Shown piece after piece: positions 52,043 through 60,792 of a stretch of DNA of 64,000 nt. The DNA is from Phenylobacterium sp. (lineage in GTDB: Bacteria; Pseudomonadota; Alphaproteobacteria; Caulobacterales; Caulobacteraceae), in contig NZ_SSMX01000027.1 in assembly GCF_004799515.1 (NCBI RefSeq), positions 62,001 through 126,000 on the forward strand, in the 5' to 3' direction. The notes beneath the pieces were generated by a model, which saw only the letters and a list, made by a program, of their open reading frames with translations, made no database searches and had not been told where the DNA came from. Positions within the stretch are counted from its first letter, which is position 1; each line of letters opens with the position of its first letter. A program made the translations under genes and the position numbers.

Positions 52043-53464
52043 ATGACCAGCTCTTCCTCTGATGCGCCCAAGACGCCTGCTCCGGAAGGACAGGCCATGT
52101 GGGGCGGGCGTTTCTCGGACAAGCCGGCCGAGCTGATGCAGGCGATCAACGTCTCCATCGGCTTCGACCGCCGGCTTGCGGCCCAGGACCTGGCGGGGTC
52201 GAAGGCGCACGCGGCGATGTTGCAAAAGACCGGGGTCATTACAAGCGACGACGCCCGCGCGATCCTGGACGGCCTGGAGACCATCGGCGCCGAGCTGGCC
52301 GCCGGGACCTTCCCGTTCCGCGAGGAATTCGAGGACATCCACATGAACGTGGAGGCCCGGCTGCGCGAGCTGATCGGGCCGGCGGCGGGGCGGCTGCACA
52401 CCGCGCGCTCGCGCAACGACCAGGTGGCGCTCGATTTCCGCATGTGGGTGCGCGAGGCCTGTGCGCGCACGGGCGAACAGGTCCGCGCCCTGCAGCGCGC
52501 TCTGCTGGCCAAGGCCGAGGCGAACGCGGCCACGATCATGCCGGGCTTCACCCACCTGCAGCCGGCCCAGCCGGTGACCTTCGGCCACCACCTGATGGCC
52601 TATGTGGAGATGTTCGGCCGAGACGCCTCGCGCTTCGCCGACGCCGGCGCGCGGATGAACGAGAGCCCGCTGGGCGCCGCGGCCCTGGCCGGCTCGTCCT
52701 TTCCCATCGACCGGCATATGACCGCCGAGGCCCTGGGTTTCGCGCGGCCCACGGCTAATTCCCTGGACAGCGTCGCCGACCGCGACTTCGCGCTCGAGAG
52801 CCTGGCGGCGGCGGCGATCTGCGCCATCCACCTGTCGCGCCTGGCCGAGGAGATCGTGATCTGGATGACGCCGCAGTTCGGCTTCATCCGCCTGACCGAC
52901 GCCTTCACCACCGGCTCGTCGATCATGCCGCAGAAGAAGAACCCCGACGCCGCCGAGCTGATCCGCGCCAAGGCCGGCCGCCTGCTGGGGTCCTTCACCC
53001 AGCTGGCCGTGGTCATGAAGGGCCTGCCGCTGACCTATTCGAAGGACATGCAGGAGGACAAGGTCCCGGTCTTCGAGGCCTTCGACGCCCTGGAGCTCAG
53101 CCTGCGGGCGATGGCCGGCATGATCGCGGACATGCAACCCATCGTCGAGAATATGGCAAAAGCCGCCGGCGCAGGCTTCTCCACCGCCACCGACCTGGCC
53201 GACTGGCTGGTGCGCGAGCTCGGCCTGCCGTTCCGCGAGGCGCACCATATCACCGGGGCGGCGGTGAAGCGCGCCGAACAGCTGGGCGTCGATCTGCCCG
53301 GCCTGCCGCTCGGCGACCTGCAGGCCCTGGAGCCTCGCATCGGCGCCGGCGTTTACGATGTGCTGACGCCGCAAGCTTCCGTCGCCAGCCGGACGAGCTA
53401 TGGCGGGACCGCACCCGATCAGGTCCGCGCCCAGATTCAGCGCTGGAAGGAACGTCTCCCATGA
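52043..53464 (+). CDS. argH: Argininosuccinate lyase ArgH
   Basis: A 473-residue enzyme of arginine synthesis that splits argininosuccinate to arginine and fumarate. Motifs: [27 protein letters not shown] at the start, [17 protein letters not shown], and the signature loop [22 protein letters not shown]. The start at 52043 adds 18 residues ([18 protein letters not shown]) before the usual MWGGRF; an ATG at 52097 is the alternative. The stop overlaps the start of the next lipoprotein gene (ATGA), so argH, the lptM-like gene and lysA form an operon. Confidence 0.95.
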   Translation: MTSSSSDAPKTPAPEGQAMWGGRFSDKPAELMQAINVSIGFDRRLAAQDLAGSKAHAAMLQKTGVITSDDARAILDGLETIGAELAAGTFPFREEFEDIHMNVEARLRELIGPAAGRLHTARSRNDQVALDFRMWVREACARTGEQVRALQRALLAKAEANAATIMPGFTHLQPAQPVTFGHHLMAYVEMFGRDASRFADAGARMNESPLGAAALAGSSFPIDRHMTAEALGFARPTANSLDSVADRDFALESLAAAAICAIHLSRLAEEIVIWMTPQFGFIRLTDAFTTGSSIMPQKKNPDAAELIRAKAGRLLGSFTQLAVVMKGLPLTYSKDMQEDKVPVFEAFDALELSLRAMAGMIADMQPIVENMAKAAGAGFSTATDLADWLVRELGLPFREAHHITGAAVKRAEQLGVDLPGLPLGDLQALEPRIGAGVYDVLTPQASVASRTSYGGTAPDQVRAQIQRWKERLP

Positions 53465-53760
53465 ACCTCCGCAATCTCCTCAAGGTCGGCGCCGCCGGCC
53501 TCATCCTGGCCGTCCCGCTCGGGGCCTGCGGCAAGCTGGGCCGGCTGCAGACGCCCGGCCCGCTGACCGGCTCCGGCCAGGCCGCCGCGTCGCATGACGC
53601 CAAGGATCCGTTGCCGACGCTGACCACGGTCGATCCGCGCGACCGCAGCGACACCGATCCGGCGCCGCCGCGCGCCAACCCGATCCCCGGCTCCGGCCAG
53701 GATCCCTTCGCCGCCGGACCGCCCGGCTCTCTGCCCGACCCCTACACCAACCCGCGATGA
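53461..53760 (+). CDS. Small lipoprotein, LptM-like
   Basis: A 99-residue lipoprotein with signal peptide and lipobox LGAC (lipidated Cys at about residue 23), followed by [12 protein letters not shown], which resembles the short LptM (YifL) motif CGLKGPLYFP. The rest is a Pro/Asp-rich disordered tail ([17 protein letters not shown]). LptM helps LptD mature in the outer membrane. The gene is located in an argH-lysA operon in many alphaproteobacteria, by memory. Overlaps argH by 4 bases and lysA by 4 bases. Confidence 0.75.
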   Translation: MNLRNLLKVGAAGLILAVPLGACGKLGRLQTPGPLTGSGQAAASHDAKDPLPTLTTVDPRDRSDTDPAPPRANPIPGSGQDPFAAGPPGSLPDPYTNPR

Positions 53761-55031
53761 ACCATTTCGAGCTTTCGGGGGGCGAGCTCGCTTGCGAAGA
53801 CGTACCGCTTTCGGCCATCGCCGAGGCGGTCGGCACGCCAGTCTACGTCTATTCCTCCGCCACCCTGGTGCGGCACTTCACTGTGCTCCGGGACGCCCTG
53901 ATGGCGGCGGGCCTCCAGGATTCGCTGATCGCCTTCGCCGTGAAGGCCAATCCGAACGTCGCGGTGCTGCGCACCCTGGCGGAGGCCGGGGCCGGCGCCG
54001 ACGTGGTCTCCGAGGGCGAGATCCGCCGCGCGCTGGCTGCCGGCGTGCCAGCCTCCCGCATCGTCTTCTCCGGCGTCGGCAAGACCCGTGGCGAGATCGA
54101 GTTCGCGCTCACAGCCGGCGTCGCCGAGATCAACCTGGAGTCCGAGCCGGAGCTCAGGTTGGTCAATGAGGTCGCCCACGCCCTGGGCAAGCGCGCCGCC
54201 GTGGCGATCCGCGTCAACCCCGACGTCGAGGCCGGCGGCCACGCCAAGATCTCCACCGGCAAGGCGGAGAACAAGTTTGGCGTCTCCCTGGCCGAGGCCG
54301 AGCGGCTCTACGCCAACGCCGCCAACCTGCCGGGCGTGCGGCCCGTGGGCGTCGCCTGCCACATCGGCAGCCAGATCACCGACCTCGCGCCCCTCGAAGC
54401 CGCCTTCGGCAAGATGCGCGCCCTGGTGGAACGACTGCGCGCCGAGGGCTTGAGCGTAGAGCGCCTCGACCTCGGCGGCGGCCTGGGCGCGCCCTACTTC
54501 AACACGCCGACGCCGCCGGAGCCCTCCGCCTACGCCGCCATGATCGCCCGGGTGATGACGGGGCTGGGCGGCCTGCAGTTCGCTTTTGAGCCCGGCCGGA
54601 TGATCGCCGCCAACGCCGGCGTCTTGGTGGCCCGCGTGCAGCACGTCCACGCCCGGCCCGAGGGCCGCAGGTTCCTGGTGCTGGACGCGGCGATGAACGA
54701 CCTGCTGCGCCCGGCCATGTACGACGCCTACCACGACATCCGCCCGGTGAAGCCGCGGGCCGGCGAGCCCATCGCCTACGACGTGGTGGGCCCGATCTGT
54801 GAGACCGGCGACACCTTCACCCGCGACCGGCTGCTGCCGCCGCTGCAGGCCGGCGACCTGGTGGCCTTCATGACCGCCGGGGCCTACGGCGCGGCGATGT
54901 CCAGCGAGTACAACTCCCGCCTTCTGGTCCCCGAGGTTCTGGTCAAGGGCGGCCGCTACGCCGTGGTGCGGCCCCGGCCCAGCTACGACGACATGCTGGC
55001 CCGCGAGCAGGCCGCCCCCTGGCAGGCGTGA
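53757..55031 (+). CDS. lysA: Diaminopimelate decarboxylase LysA
   Basis: A 424-residue PLP enzyme that makes lysine from meso-diaminopimelate. Fold type III features: the PLP lysine K63 in AFAVKANPNVAVLRTLAEAGAG, GGVSEGEIRRAL-like VVSEGEIRRALAAGV, HIGSQI in GVACHIGSQITDLAP, LDLGGGLG and the C-terminal active-site Cys region GPICETGDTF. It overlaps the preceding lipoprotein gene. Last gene of the argH operon; no terminator is obvious. Confidence 0.96.
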   Translation: MNHFELSGGELACEDVPLSAIAEAVGTPVYVYSSATLVRHFTVLRDALMAAGLQDSLIAFAVKANPNVAVLRTLAEAGAGADVVSEGEIRRALAAGVPASRIVFSGVGKTRGEIEFALTAGVAEINLESEPELRLVNEVAHALGKRAAVAIRVNPDVEAGGHAKISTGKAENKFGVSLAEAERLYANAANLPGVRPVGVACHIGSQITDLAPLEAAFGKMRALVERLRAEGLSVERLDLGGGLGAPYFNTPTPPEPSAYAAMIARVMTGLGGLQFAFEPGRMIAANAGVLVARVQHVHARPEGRRFLVLDAAMNDLLRPAMYDAYHDIRPVKPRAGEPIAYDVVGPICETGDTFTRDRLLPPLQAGDLVAFMTAGAYGAAMSSEYNSRLLVPEVLVKGGRYAVVRPRPSYDDMLAREQAAPWQA

Positions 55032-55099
55032 GCGCCGCGCCCTATCGGCCGTCACGAACCTAGGTCATGATTTCCGCCGGAATCTAGGGGGGCGATCGG

Positions 55100-55690
55100 A
55101 TGACGAGCGGGGCTTCGAAGACCATCGGGCGGCTGACGCTCCTCGCAAGCCTGGCGGCGGCCGCGGCGGCCCAGGCGCAGACGCCGCCGGGGGCTCCGGC
55201 CGCCAAGCCGCCGGTCATCGCCCGCGCTGAGGCGTGCCTGCGCCAGAAGGTCGACCGGGTGGTGGCCGACGAGCCCGACATCGCCGCCGCCGCCAACTTC
55301 CTGGTCAGCTACGCCTGCGCCGACGAGGTGGCCGGCGCGACCCGCTTCCTGCGCAACACCGCCTACGTCGAGCTGTTCTCGGCCGCCTTCAAGGCCGGCG
55401 CGGCCGCGGCGGCGGCGGCGAAACCGCCAGCTCAGAGCCAGGGCCAGACCACAGGCGGCGCAAACCCCGCGGCGGCGGCGGCGATGGCCGGCGCCTTGAT
55501 GTCCCAGCTCAAGGTCGACCCGGAAACCGGCGACGTCACCGCCGGGCCTCAAGCCACCCAGATCAACGCCGCCCTGGGCCAGTTCAGCAACATCATGGGC
55601 CAGTTCCTGCCCGACAATGTGCCGGTCCCCCTGCGCAAGCTGGCCGGCGACCTGGTGCTGGAGGCCCGCGAGCGCCATCGCGCCAAATAG
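55100..55690 (+). CDS. Exported hypothetical protein
   Basis: A 196-residue protein with a signal-like hydrophobic stretch (RLTLLASLAAAAAAQAQ) and no recognised domain. It is Ala-rich with a middle region CLRQKVDRVVADEPDIAAAANFLVSYACADEVAGATRFLRNTAYVELFSAAF that holds two cysteines and helices, and a C-terminal VPVPLRKLAGDLVLEARERHR. It may be a periplasmic helical protein. It is 69 bases after lysA, so it may be transcribed alone or with the operon. Function unknown. Confidence 0.65.
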   Translation: MTSGASKTIGRLTLLASLAAAAAAQAQTPPGAPAAKPPVIARAEACLRQKVDRVVADEPDIAAAANFLVSYACADEVAGATRFLRNTAYVELFSAAFKAGAAAAAAAKPPAQSQGQTTGGANPAAAAAMAGALMSQLKVDPETGDVTAGPQATQINAALGQFSNIMGQFLPDNVPVPLRKLAGDLVLEARERHRAK

Positions 55691-55706
55691 CTGAGGGCCG
55701 CTCAGC
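55690..55706. terminator. Short hairpin at convergent gene ends
   Basis: GCTGAG (55690-55695) pairs with CTCAGC (55701-55706) around a 5-base loop, spanning the stops of the two convergent genes. Weak, without T-runs. Confidence 0.3.
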
Positions 55707-56478
55707 GCCCGATCAGGTGCATCGAGATCGGGGCCCATGCCGGGTTGAGCCACAGCCACGTCGCGGTGAGCTGCACCGCCAGGATGAACGGCGCGCCGAT
55801 CATATAGGCGGGATGCAGCCGGCCGCGCGTCATCAGGTCATAGGCGCCGAACCCCAGGATCAGCAGGTCCGGGCCGGCGTAGAGGCTCAGGAACTCCGCC
55901 ATATAGGCCTTGCCCAGGGCGGCCTCGACCGCCTCGCCCCACCAGCGGGCGAACCCCGCGTCGGTGATCCCCATCGTCGCCAGCAGCATCAGGCGCCGAT
56001 GCGTCGCCGGGGCCGCGCGGAACAGCAGGCCGGCGACGATCAGCGGCGCGAAGACCACGATGTCGGCGAACTGGATCGCCACGAAGGTCGGCGGCCTGTG
56101 CTTGGCGACGTACTTGGCGCTGTCCACGACAATCGCCGTGGCCGGGCCCAGCACCGCCATGACGGCGGCCAGCCCGGCGCCGAGCAGGCCCAGCCGGCGA
56201 TGCAGGGCGGGGTGACCCGTCCGGATCGCGGCGACCTGCACGGTGAAGAACACCATCCACCCCACGAAAGCGGCGGCGTGGAAGTGCACGATCAGCGGAT
56301 AGGGGGCCTCATGCGTCCGGAAGTGGGTGGCCAGATCCGAGCCGAAGCCGGCCACGATGCCCAGCCACATCAACAGCGTCATCACCAGGATGAAGCCGCG
56401 GTCCCATTTGTGGAATGGCGCGAACCGCCGGCCGCCCCCGCTCAGCCGGCGCCCGCCGTCCGCCGCTATCGCCGTCAT
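55702..56478 (-). CDS. Seven-helix membrane protein, hypothetical
   Basis: A 258-residue inner-membrane protein with about seven helices (FILVMTLLMWLGIVAGFGSDL; YPLIVHFHAAAFVGWMVFFTVQVAAI; LGLLGAGLAAVMAVLGPATAIV; FADIVVFAPLIVAGLLFRAA; LLILGFGAYDLMTRG; APFILAVQLTATWLWL). Histidines in FHKW, HFHAA, HPALHRRLG and HRRL may coordinate heme, as in DUF2306-like membrane proteins. No firm family assignment. It is convergent with the exported protein gene and separate from the phosphoribosyltransferase group. Confidence 0.7.
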   Translation of the reverse strand: MTAIAADGGRRLSGGGRRFAPFHKWDRGFILVMTLLMWLGIVAGFGSDLATHFRTHEAPYPLIVHFHAAAFVGWMVFFTVQVAAIRTGHPALHRRLGLLGAGLAAVMAVLGPATAIVVDSAKYVAKHRPPTFVAIQFADIVVFAPLIVAGLLFRAAPATHRRLMLLATMGITDAGFARWWGEAVEAALGKAYMAEFLSLYAGPDLLILGFGAYDLMTRGRLHPAYMIGAPFILAVQLTATWLWLNPAWAPISMHLIGR

Positions 56479-56567
56479 CGCCCCCGCGCTCCCCGCCGTC
56501 CCGTCCGGACAGCGAAGCTAGGCGCGTCCCCGCGCCCGCGGCAGTGAACATTTTTGACCGGGCGGCC

Positions 56568-56987
56568 CTAGAGGTCCGCGCAACTCGACATATTGACCGG
56601 CGGGTGGTCCTTGCGGGTCCAGCCGGCGCCCGCCTTGTCGAACTCGGCGGTGCGCGAGCCGGCCTGTTGCTGCTTCAGCTTGGGGTCCCAGCCGTTGAAG
56701 GTGATGGCGCTGACCACCCGGGCGCTGACGCCTTTGGCCTGGTCGTCGGCGGTGAGCGCCCGCTCCGCCTTGCAGGCGACCTCGAAGTTTTGGCACTTCT
56801 GGTCGGCGGCGGTGGCCTTGCACAGGGGATCGCTGGCCAGGATCTCCTGACGCCAGTTGAGGATCTCGCCGTCGAGGCCGGCGAACTTGCCGCCGCCCTG
56901 GCCGGCGGCGGACGAGCCGGCCTTGTCGCAGGCGCTCAGGGCCAGGCCGCTCAGGAATATCAGGGCCAGCGCGGCCGCACGGGTCAT
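56568..56987 (-). CDS. Putative lipoprotein
   Basis: A 139-residue protein with a lipobox in LIFLSGLALSACDKAG (Cys about residue 20). The rest includes DGEILNWRQEILASDPLCKATAADQKCQNFEVACKAERALTADDQAKGVSARVVSAITFNGWDPKLKQQQ with three further cysteines and an acidic N-terminal linker. Probably anchored to the inner or outer membrane facing the periplasm. The ATG at 56987 is used; the upstream TTG adds one Met. Function unknown. Confidence 0.75.
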   Translation of the reverse strand: MTRAAALALIFLSGLALSACDKAGSSAAGQGGGKFAGLDGEILNWRQEILASDPLCKATAADQKCQNFEVACKAERALTADDQAKGVSARVVSAITFNGWDPKLKQQQAGSRTAEFDKAGAGWTRKDHPPVNMSSCADL

Positions 56988-57067
56988 CAAGATCGGGACT
57001 CCAATTGCGAAGGATTGGAAGAGGAACGCCGGTGGGTACCGCCCGGATGCGGCGGACCCGTGACGCT

Positions 57068-57610
57068 CTAGTCGAGCGCGCCGATATAGGGCAGCCCGCG
57101 ATAGGCCCCCGCGGCGTCCATGCCGTATCCGACCAAAAATCGGGCAGGCGCTTCCCAGGCGACGAAATCCGGGGCGATGGCGCGCTCGCCAAGCCCCCCG
57201 CCGGCGGGAAGCGGCTTACGGGCGAAGACGCAGGTCAGGACCCGCGCCGCGCCGGCGTCCCGCACCAGGCGCGCGGCCTCCGACAGCGACAGGCCCGTGT
57301 CGAAGACGTCATCCACCACCAGCGCCGTGCGCCCGACCAAAGGCCGTTGCAGGTCGGCGCGCACCTCGCAGCGGCCCAGGCTGGCCCGCCCGTCCCCGTA
57401 GGAGGCCAACCACAGGGCGTCGAAGCCCACGTCGCGCCCCAGCCGGGAGAGCGCGCGCGTCAGGTCGGCGCAGAACCACAGGGCGCCGGTCAAGAGGCAG
57501 ACGGCGGTGGTCTGGCCGTCGAGGTGCGGGGCCAGGGTCTGCGCCAGGGCCTCGACCCGGGCGGCCACCTCGGCTTCCGGCAGCAGGACGGTCGGCTGAG
57601 GTTCGCTCAT
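57068..57610 (-). CDS. Phosphoribosyltransferase (hypoxanthine/xanthine type)
   Basis: A 180-residue type I PRTase. The PRPP-binding loop TALVVDDVFDTGLSLSEAARLV is clear, with the acidic pair. N-terminal VEALAQTLAPHLDGQTTAVCLLTGALWFCADLTRAL and C-terminal VLTCVFARKPLPAGGGLGERAIAPDFVAWEAPARFLVGYGMD fit the purine salvage (Hpt) group. It converts a purine base to its nucleotide in the cytoplasm. The stop of the upstream zinc-ribbon protein gene overlaps its start (ATGA), so both are probably translated together. Confidence 0.85.
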   Translation of the reverse strand: MSEPQPTVLLPEAEVAARVEALAQTLAPHLDGQTTAVCLLTGALWFCADLTRALSRLGRDVGFDALWLASYGDGRASLGRCEVRADLQRPLVGRTALVVDDVFDTGLSLSEAARLVRDAGAARVLTCVFARKPLPAGGGLGERAIAPDFVAWEAPARFLVGYGMDAAGAYRGLPYIGALD

Positions 57611-58455
57611 AGGGGGGCCGGCAGGGCGTCGGGGCTGCCGGGCGGCAGCGGCTTGGCCTCCACCGGCGCGGGTCCGCTCGCCGCCGGCGCGGGCGCCGCG
57701 ACGGGCAGGGCCGCGGTCGCTCCCTTGCCGCCTCCCCCCTTTTCGAATCCGGGCCCGCCGAAGGCGAAGCTCACCTCCAGGTCATGCGCCTGGGCCGGCG
57801 GATCGACGATGGAGATGGCGAAATGGCGCACCGCGTGGGCCGGCACCGCCGCGTCGAGCGGCCGGGCCACCTTGGCGGCGACCGTCTTGCCCGCGCGGTC
57901 CAGCAGGCTGACGCGCAGGGGCGGCGCTTCGGTGGCGACGTCGCGGACGTTGCGCAGCTGTCCGGTCACCGACAGCGCCGGCCGCCCGCCCTGGAAGTCG
58001 GTCTCGGCCTTGACCTGCTCGATCACCAGGCTGGCCGCCGGCACACCCAGGCCCGCATAGGCCGCGCGGCTGGCCGGCATCAGGCGCACGACTTGATCGC
58101 GGAACAGAATGGCCGCGGCGATCACCACGGCGACCACGGCGGCGCTGGCCACCCAGATCCACACCTTGCCGCCGCCTGGGCGCTTGGCCGAAGCGGCGGG
58201 ACGGCGGCGCTCGATCACCGGCGGCGCGAAGGTTTCGGGGCCCTCCACCACCAGTTCGTCGACCACGGGAGGCGGCGGCGGCGCGGGCCGGGGCGGCGGA
58301 GCCGGCGTGGGCCGGGGCGCGGGCGCAACCGCGCCCTCCGGCAGCGCTGTCCAGCGCGCGCCGCAGTTCGAGCACTTCACGGTCCGCCCCTTCGGCGAGA
58401 TCCGCGAGTCGTCCACGAAATAGCTGGTGGCGCACTCTGGACAGGTCAGTATCAT
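57607..58455 (-). CDS. Zinc-ribbon (MJ0042-type) membrane protein
   Basis: A 282-residue protein starting MILTCPECATSYFVDDSRISPKGRTVKCSNCGARWTAL, a zinc ribbon of the MJ0042 type with CxxC...CxxC. A proline-rich linker (residues 45-90) leads to a membrane helix (VWIWVASAAVVAVVIAAAIL) and a periplasmic domain with LSVTGQLRNVRDVATEAPPLRVSLLDRAGKTVAAKV and AVPAHAVRHFAISIVDPPAQAHDLEVSFAF, a beta-sandwich of the DUF3426 type. Role unknown; it is next to ftsEX in many alphaproteobacteria. ATG 58455 overlaps by 2 bases with a possible ftsE start at 58454 on the other strand. Confidence 0.85.
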   Translation of the reverse strand: MILTCPECATSYFVDDSRISPKGRTVKCSNCGARWTALPEGAVAPAPRPTPAPPPRPAPPPPPVVDELVVEGPETFAPPVIERRRPAASAKRPGGGKVWIWVASAAVVAVVIAAAILFRDQVVRLMPASRAAYAGLGVPAASLVIEQVKAETDFQGGRPALSVTGQLRNVRDVATEAPPLRVSLLDRAGKTVAAKVARPLDAAVPAHAVRHFAISIVDPPAQAHDLEVSFAFGGPGFEKGGGGKGATAALPVAAPAPAASGPAPVEAKPLPPGSPDALPAPL

Positions 58456-58513
58456 GACGGTCGAATCGGACGCTCCAGAAGCCTCCCATCCGAGGTCGCC
58501 GATTTCGGTCCCC

Positions 58514-59263
58514 ATGTCCAGAAACCCCGTGGCCGCCGCGGCCAGCCGAGCCGCCGAAGAGGTCGTCCGTTTCGACGACGTCTCCATGCGCTACGGCCGC
58601 GGCCCCGATGTGCTGAGCGACCTCAACTTCGGCCTGGCGCCGGGGTCGTTCCACTTCGTCACCGGCGCTTCCGGCGCGGGCAAGAGCTCGCTGCTCAAGC
58701 TGATCTACCTGGCCGCCGAGCCGTCGAAGGGCCGCCTGCACCTGTTCGGCCAGGACGTGGCCGCCGCCCCCGCCGCCGCCAAGCCGCAGCTGCGCCGCCG
58801 CATCGGGGTGGTGTTCCAGGACCAGGTGCTGCTGGACCACCTGTCGGTGTTCGACAACGCCGCGCTTCCCTTGCGCATCGCGGGCCGCAAGCCCGCTGAA
58901 TACCGCACCGACGTGGCGGAGCTCTTGTCCTGGGTGGGGCTGAGCGCGCGGATGGACGCCATGCCCGCCACCCTGGCCGGCGGCGAGCGCCAGCGCCTGG
59001 CCATCGCGCGCGCCGTGGTCAATCGCCCCGACATCCTCCTGGCCGACGAGCCCACCGGCAACGTCGACCATGAGATGGCCGTGCGCATCTTCCGCCTGTT
59101 CGTGGAGCTCAACAAACTGGGCGCGACCGTGCTGATCGCCACCCACGACCAGGATTTGATCGCCCGTTCTGGCCGCCCGGTGCTGCATCTGGAAGGCGGC
59201 CGCATCGCGCGGCGGCCCGCCCCCGGGTCGGCACAGGGCGCGCCGGCCCAGGGGCTGATATGA
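58514..59263 (+). CDS. ftsE: Cell division ATPase FtsE
   Basis: A 249-residue ABC ATPase that, with FtsX, couples division to cell-wall hydrolases. Walker A is GASGAGKSS, signature LAGGERQRLAIARAVVNRP, Walker B ILLADEPTGNVD; the D-loop NVDHEMAVRIF is typical of FtsE. The ATG at 58514 is chosen because the FtsE domain starts at VVRFDDVSMRYG; an ATG at 58454 would add 20 residues but overlaps the start of the divergent zinc-ribbon gene. The stop overlaps the ftsX start (ATGA). Confidence 0.9.
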   Translation: MSRNPVAAAASRAAEEVVRFDDVSMRYGRGPDVLSDLNFGLAPGSFHFVTGASGAGKSSLLKLIYLAAEPSKGRLHLFGQDVAAAPAAAKPQLRRRIGVVFQDQVLLDHLSVFDNAALPLRIAGRKPAEYRTDVAELLSWVGLSARMDAMPATLAGGERQRLAIARAVVNRPDILLADEPTGNVDHEMAVRIFRLFVELNKLGATVLIATHDQDLIARSGRPVLHLEGGRIARRPAPGSAQGAPAQGLI

Positions 59264-60153
59264 GCGAGGCCTTCGACCCGCAGCGCTGGCGCCCAGCGCC
59301 CTTCCTGCCGGAGGCGGAGGCCCGCGACGGGGCGCTGATCTTCGTCGTCGCGGTGCTTTGCTTCCTGGCCTGCCTCACCGCCATGGGGGTGATCGCCGCC
59401 GACCGCGCCGCCGCGGGCTGGACTGGCCAGCTCACCGGCGAGGCCACGGTGATCGTGCGGCCGAAGGGCGGCGAGACCCCCGACGCCGCCGCCGCCCGCG
59501 CCGCCGAAGCCCTGGCCGGGACCGCCGGGGTCACCGAAGCCCGCGCGCTGGAGCCCGCCAAGGCCTATGACCTGATCCGCCCGTGGCTGGGCGACGTCAG
59601 CGACATCGAGGACCTGCCGGTGCCCCGGCTGGTGGCCGTGACCCTGGACGGGCGCCATCCGGCCGACGCGGCCAAGCTGCGAACGGCCCTGCAGTCGCAG
59701 AACGTCGACGCCACCGTCGACGACCACTCGGTGTGGATCAAGGACATCCGCCGCGCCGGCGGGGTGGTGAAGGTGCTGGGGACCTCGGTCTTCCTGCTGA
59801 TCGCCGCCGCCGCCGCCGCGGTCGTGGCCTTCGCCACCCGCGCGGGCCTGGCCGCCCGCCGCGACGTGGTCGAGGTGCTGCACTTGGCGGGCGCCGAGGA
59901 CGGGGCGATCGCCCGGCTCTTCCAGGCCCGCTTCGCCCGGATCGCGGCCCAGGCCGGGCTGATCGGCGCGGGCGCGGCGGCGATGGTCGGCGCGGCCCTG
60001 CGCATCGCCGGCGGCGGCGGCGGCCTGACGCCGGCCCTGCCGCTGGCCTGGAGCGATCTCCTGGCCGTCATCCCCTGCCCGCTGCTGGCCGCCGCGGTCG
60101 CCGCCGTCGCCGCCCAGGTCACCGCCACCCGGCTGATCCGGGCGATGCCGTGA
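59260..60153 (+). CDS. ftsX: Cell division membrane protein FtsX
   Basis: A 297-residue membrane protein with the FtsX/MacB-like fold. It has an N-terminal helix (ALIFVVAVLCFLACLTAMGVIA), a periplasmic domain (TGEATVIVRPKGGETPDAAAARAAEALAGTAGVTEARALEP...WLGDVSDIEDLPVPRLVAVTLDG) and three C-terminal helices (VLGTSVFLLIAAAAAAVVAF, AGLIGAGAAAMVGAALRI, LLAVIPCPLLAAAVAAVAA). The loop RDVVEVLHLAGAEDGAIARLFQ is the FtsX coupling segment. Partner of FtsE, whose stop it overlaps. Confidence 0.93.
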   Translation: MSEAFDPQRWRPAPFLPEAEARDGALIFVVAVLCFLACLTAMGVIAADRAAAGWTGQLTGEATVIVRPKGGETPDAAAARAAEALAGTAGVTEARALEPAKAYDLIRPWLGDVSDIEDLPVPRLVAVTLDGRHPADAAKLRTALQSQNVDATVDDHSVWIKDIRRAGGVVKVLGTSVFLLIAAAAAAVVAFATRAGLAARRDVVEVLHLAGAEDGAIARLFQARFARIAAQAGLIGAGAAAMVGAALRIAGGGGGLTPALPLAWSDLLAVIPCPLLAAAVAAVAAQVTATRLIRAMP

Positions 60154-60163
60154 GAAAACCCTC

Positions 60164-60790
60164 GTGAGAACCCTGGCGGCCCTGCTGGTCCTGGGTCTGA
60201 TCTGGACCGCCGGTCTCTTCGCCTTCGTCGACCGCATCCAGCGCTCGACCGAGGACCAGCCGATGCCGGCAGTCGCCGACGGCATCGTCACGCTCACGGG
60301 CGCCAACTCCAACGAACGCATCGCCGCAGCGGTCGAGCTGCTCACCGTGCGCAAGGGCCACCGGGTCTTGGTGAGCGGGGTCAATCGCGAGGTCACCCGC
60401 GACCAGCTGCGCAACGCCACCGGGGCGGTCCGGCGCATCTACGACTGCTGCGTGGACCTGGGCTTCAACGCCGTCGACACCGTCGGCAATGCGCGCGAGA
60501 CCGCCGACTGGGCGCGGGCCATGCGCTACCAGAGCCTGACCATCGTCACCTCCGACTACCACATGCCCCGCGCCATGCTGGAGCTGCGCGCGGTGATGCG
60601 CCCGCCGGCCTTCGCCCTGCAGGCCTATCCGGTTCCCACCGCAAGCCTGCAGACCCGCCGCTGGTGGCGCTCGCCCGGCGCCGTGCGCTTGCTGACGGTG
60701 GAGTATTGCAAGTATCTGGCGATCCTCGGCCGCGAGGCGGTGCTGGGCCTGGGCCCACGCGCCACGCCCGCGGCGCCGCAAAAGGGCTGA
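60164..60790 (+). CDS. YdcF/ElyC-family (DUF218) protein
   Basis: A 208-residue protein with an N-terminal membrane helix (TLAALLVLGLIWTAGLFAFV) and a DUF218 domain: PAVADGIVTLTGANSNERIAAAVELLTVRKGHRVLVSGVNREVTRDQLRNATG, then ETADWARAMRYQSLTIVTSDYHMPRAMLELRAVM. The SDYHMPRA motif is typical. Members affect cell envelope polysaccharide or carrier lipid metabolism. It starts with GTG at 60164, 10 bases after ftsX, and is followed by plsC, so it is in the ftsEX operon. Confidence 0.85.
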   Translation: MRTLAALLVLGLIWTAGLFAFVDRIQRSTEDQPMPAVADGIVTLTGANSNERIAAAVELLTVRKGHRVLVSGVNREVTRDQLRNATGAVRRIYDCCVDLGFNAVDTVGNARETADWARAMRYQSLTIVTSDYHMPRAMLELRAVMRPPAFALQAYPVPTASLQTRRWWRSPGAVRLLTVEYCKYLAILGREAVLGLGPRATPAAPQKG

Positions 60791-60792
60791 GC

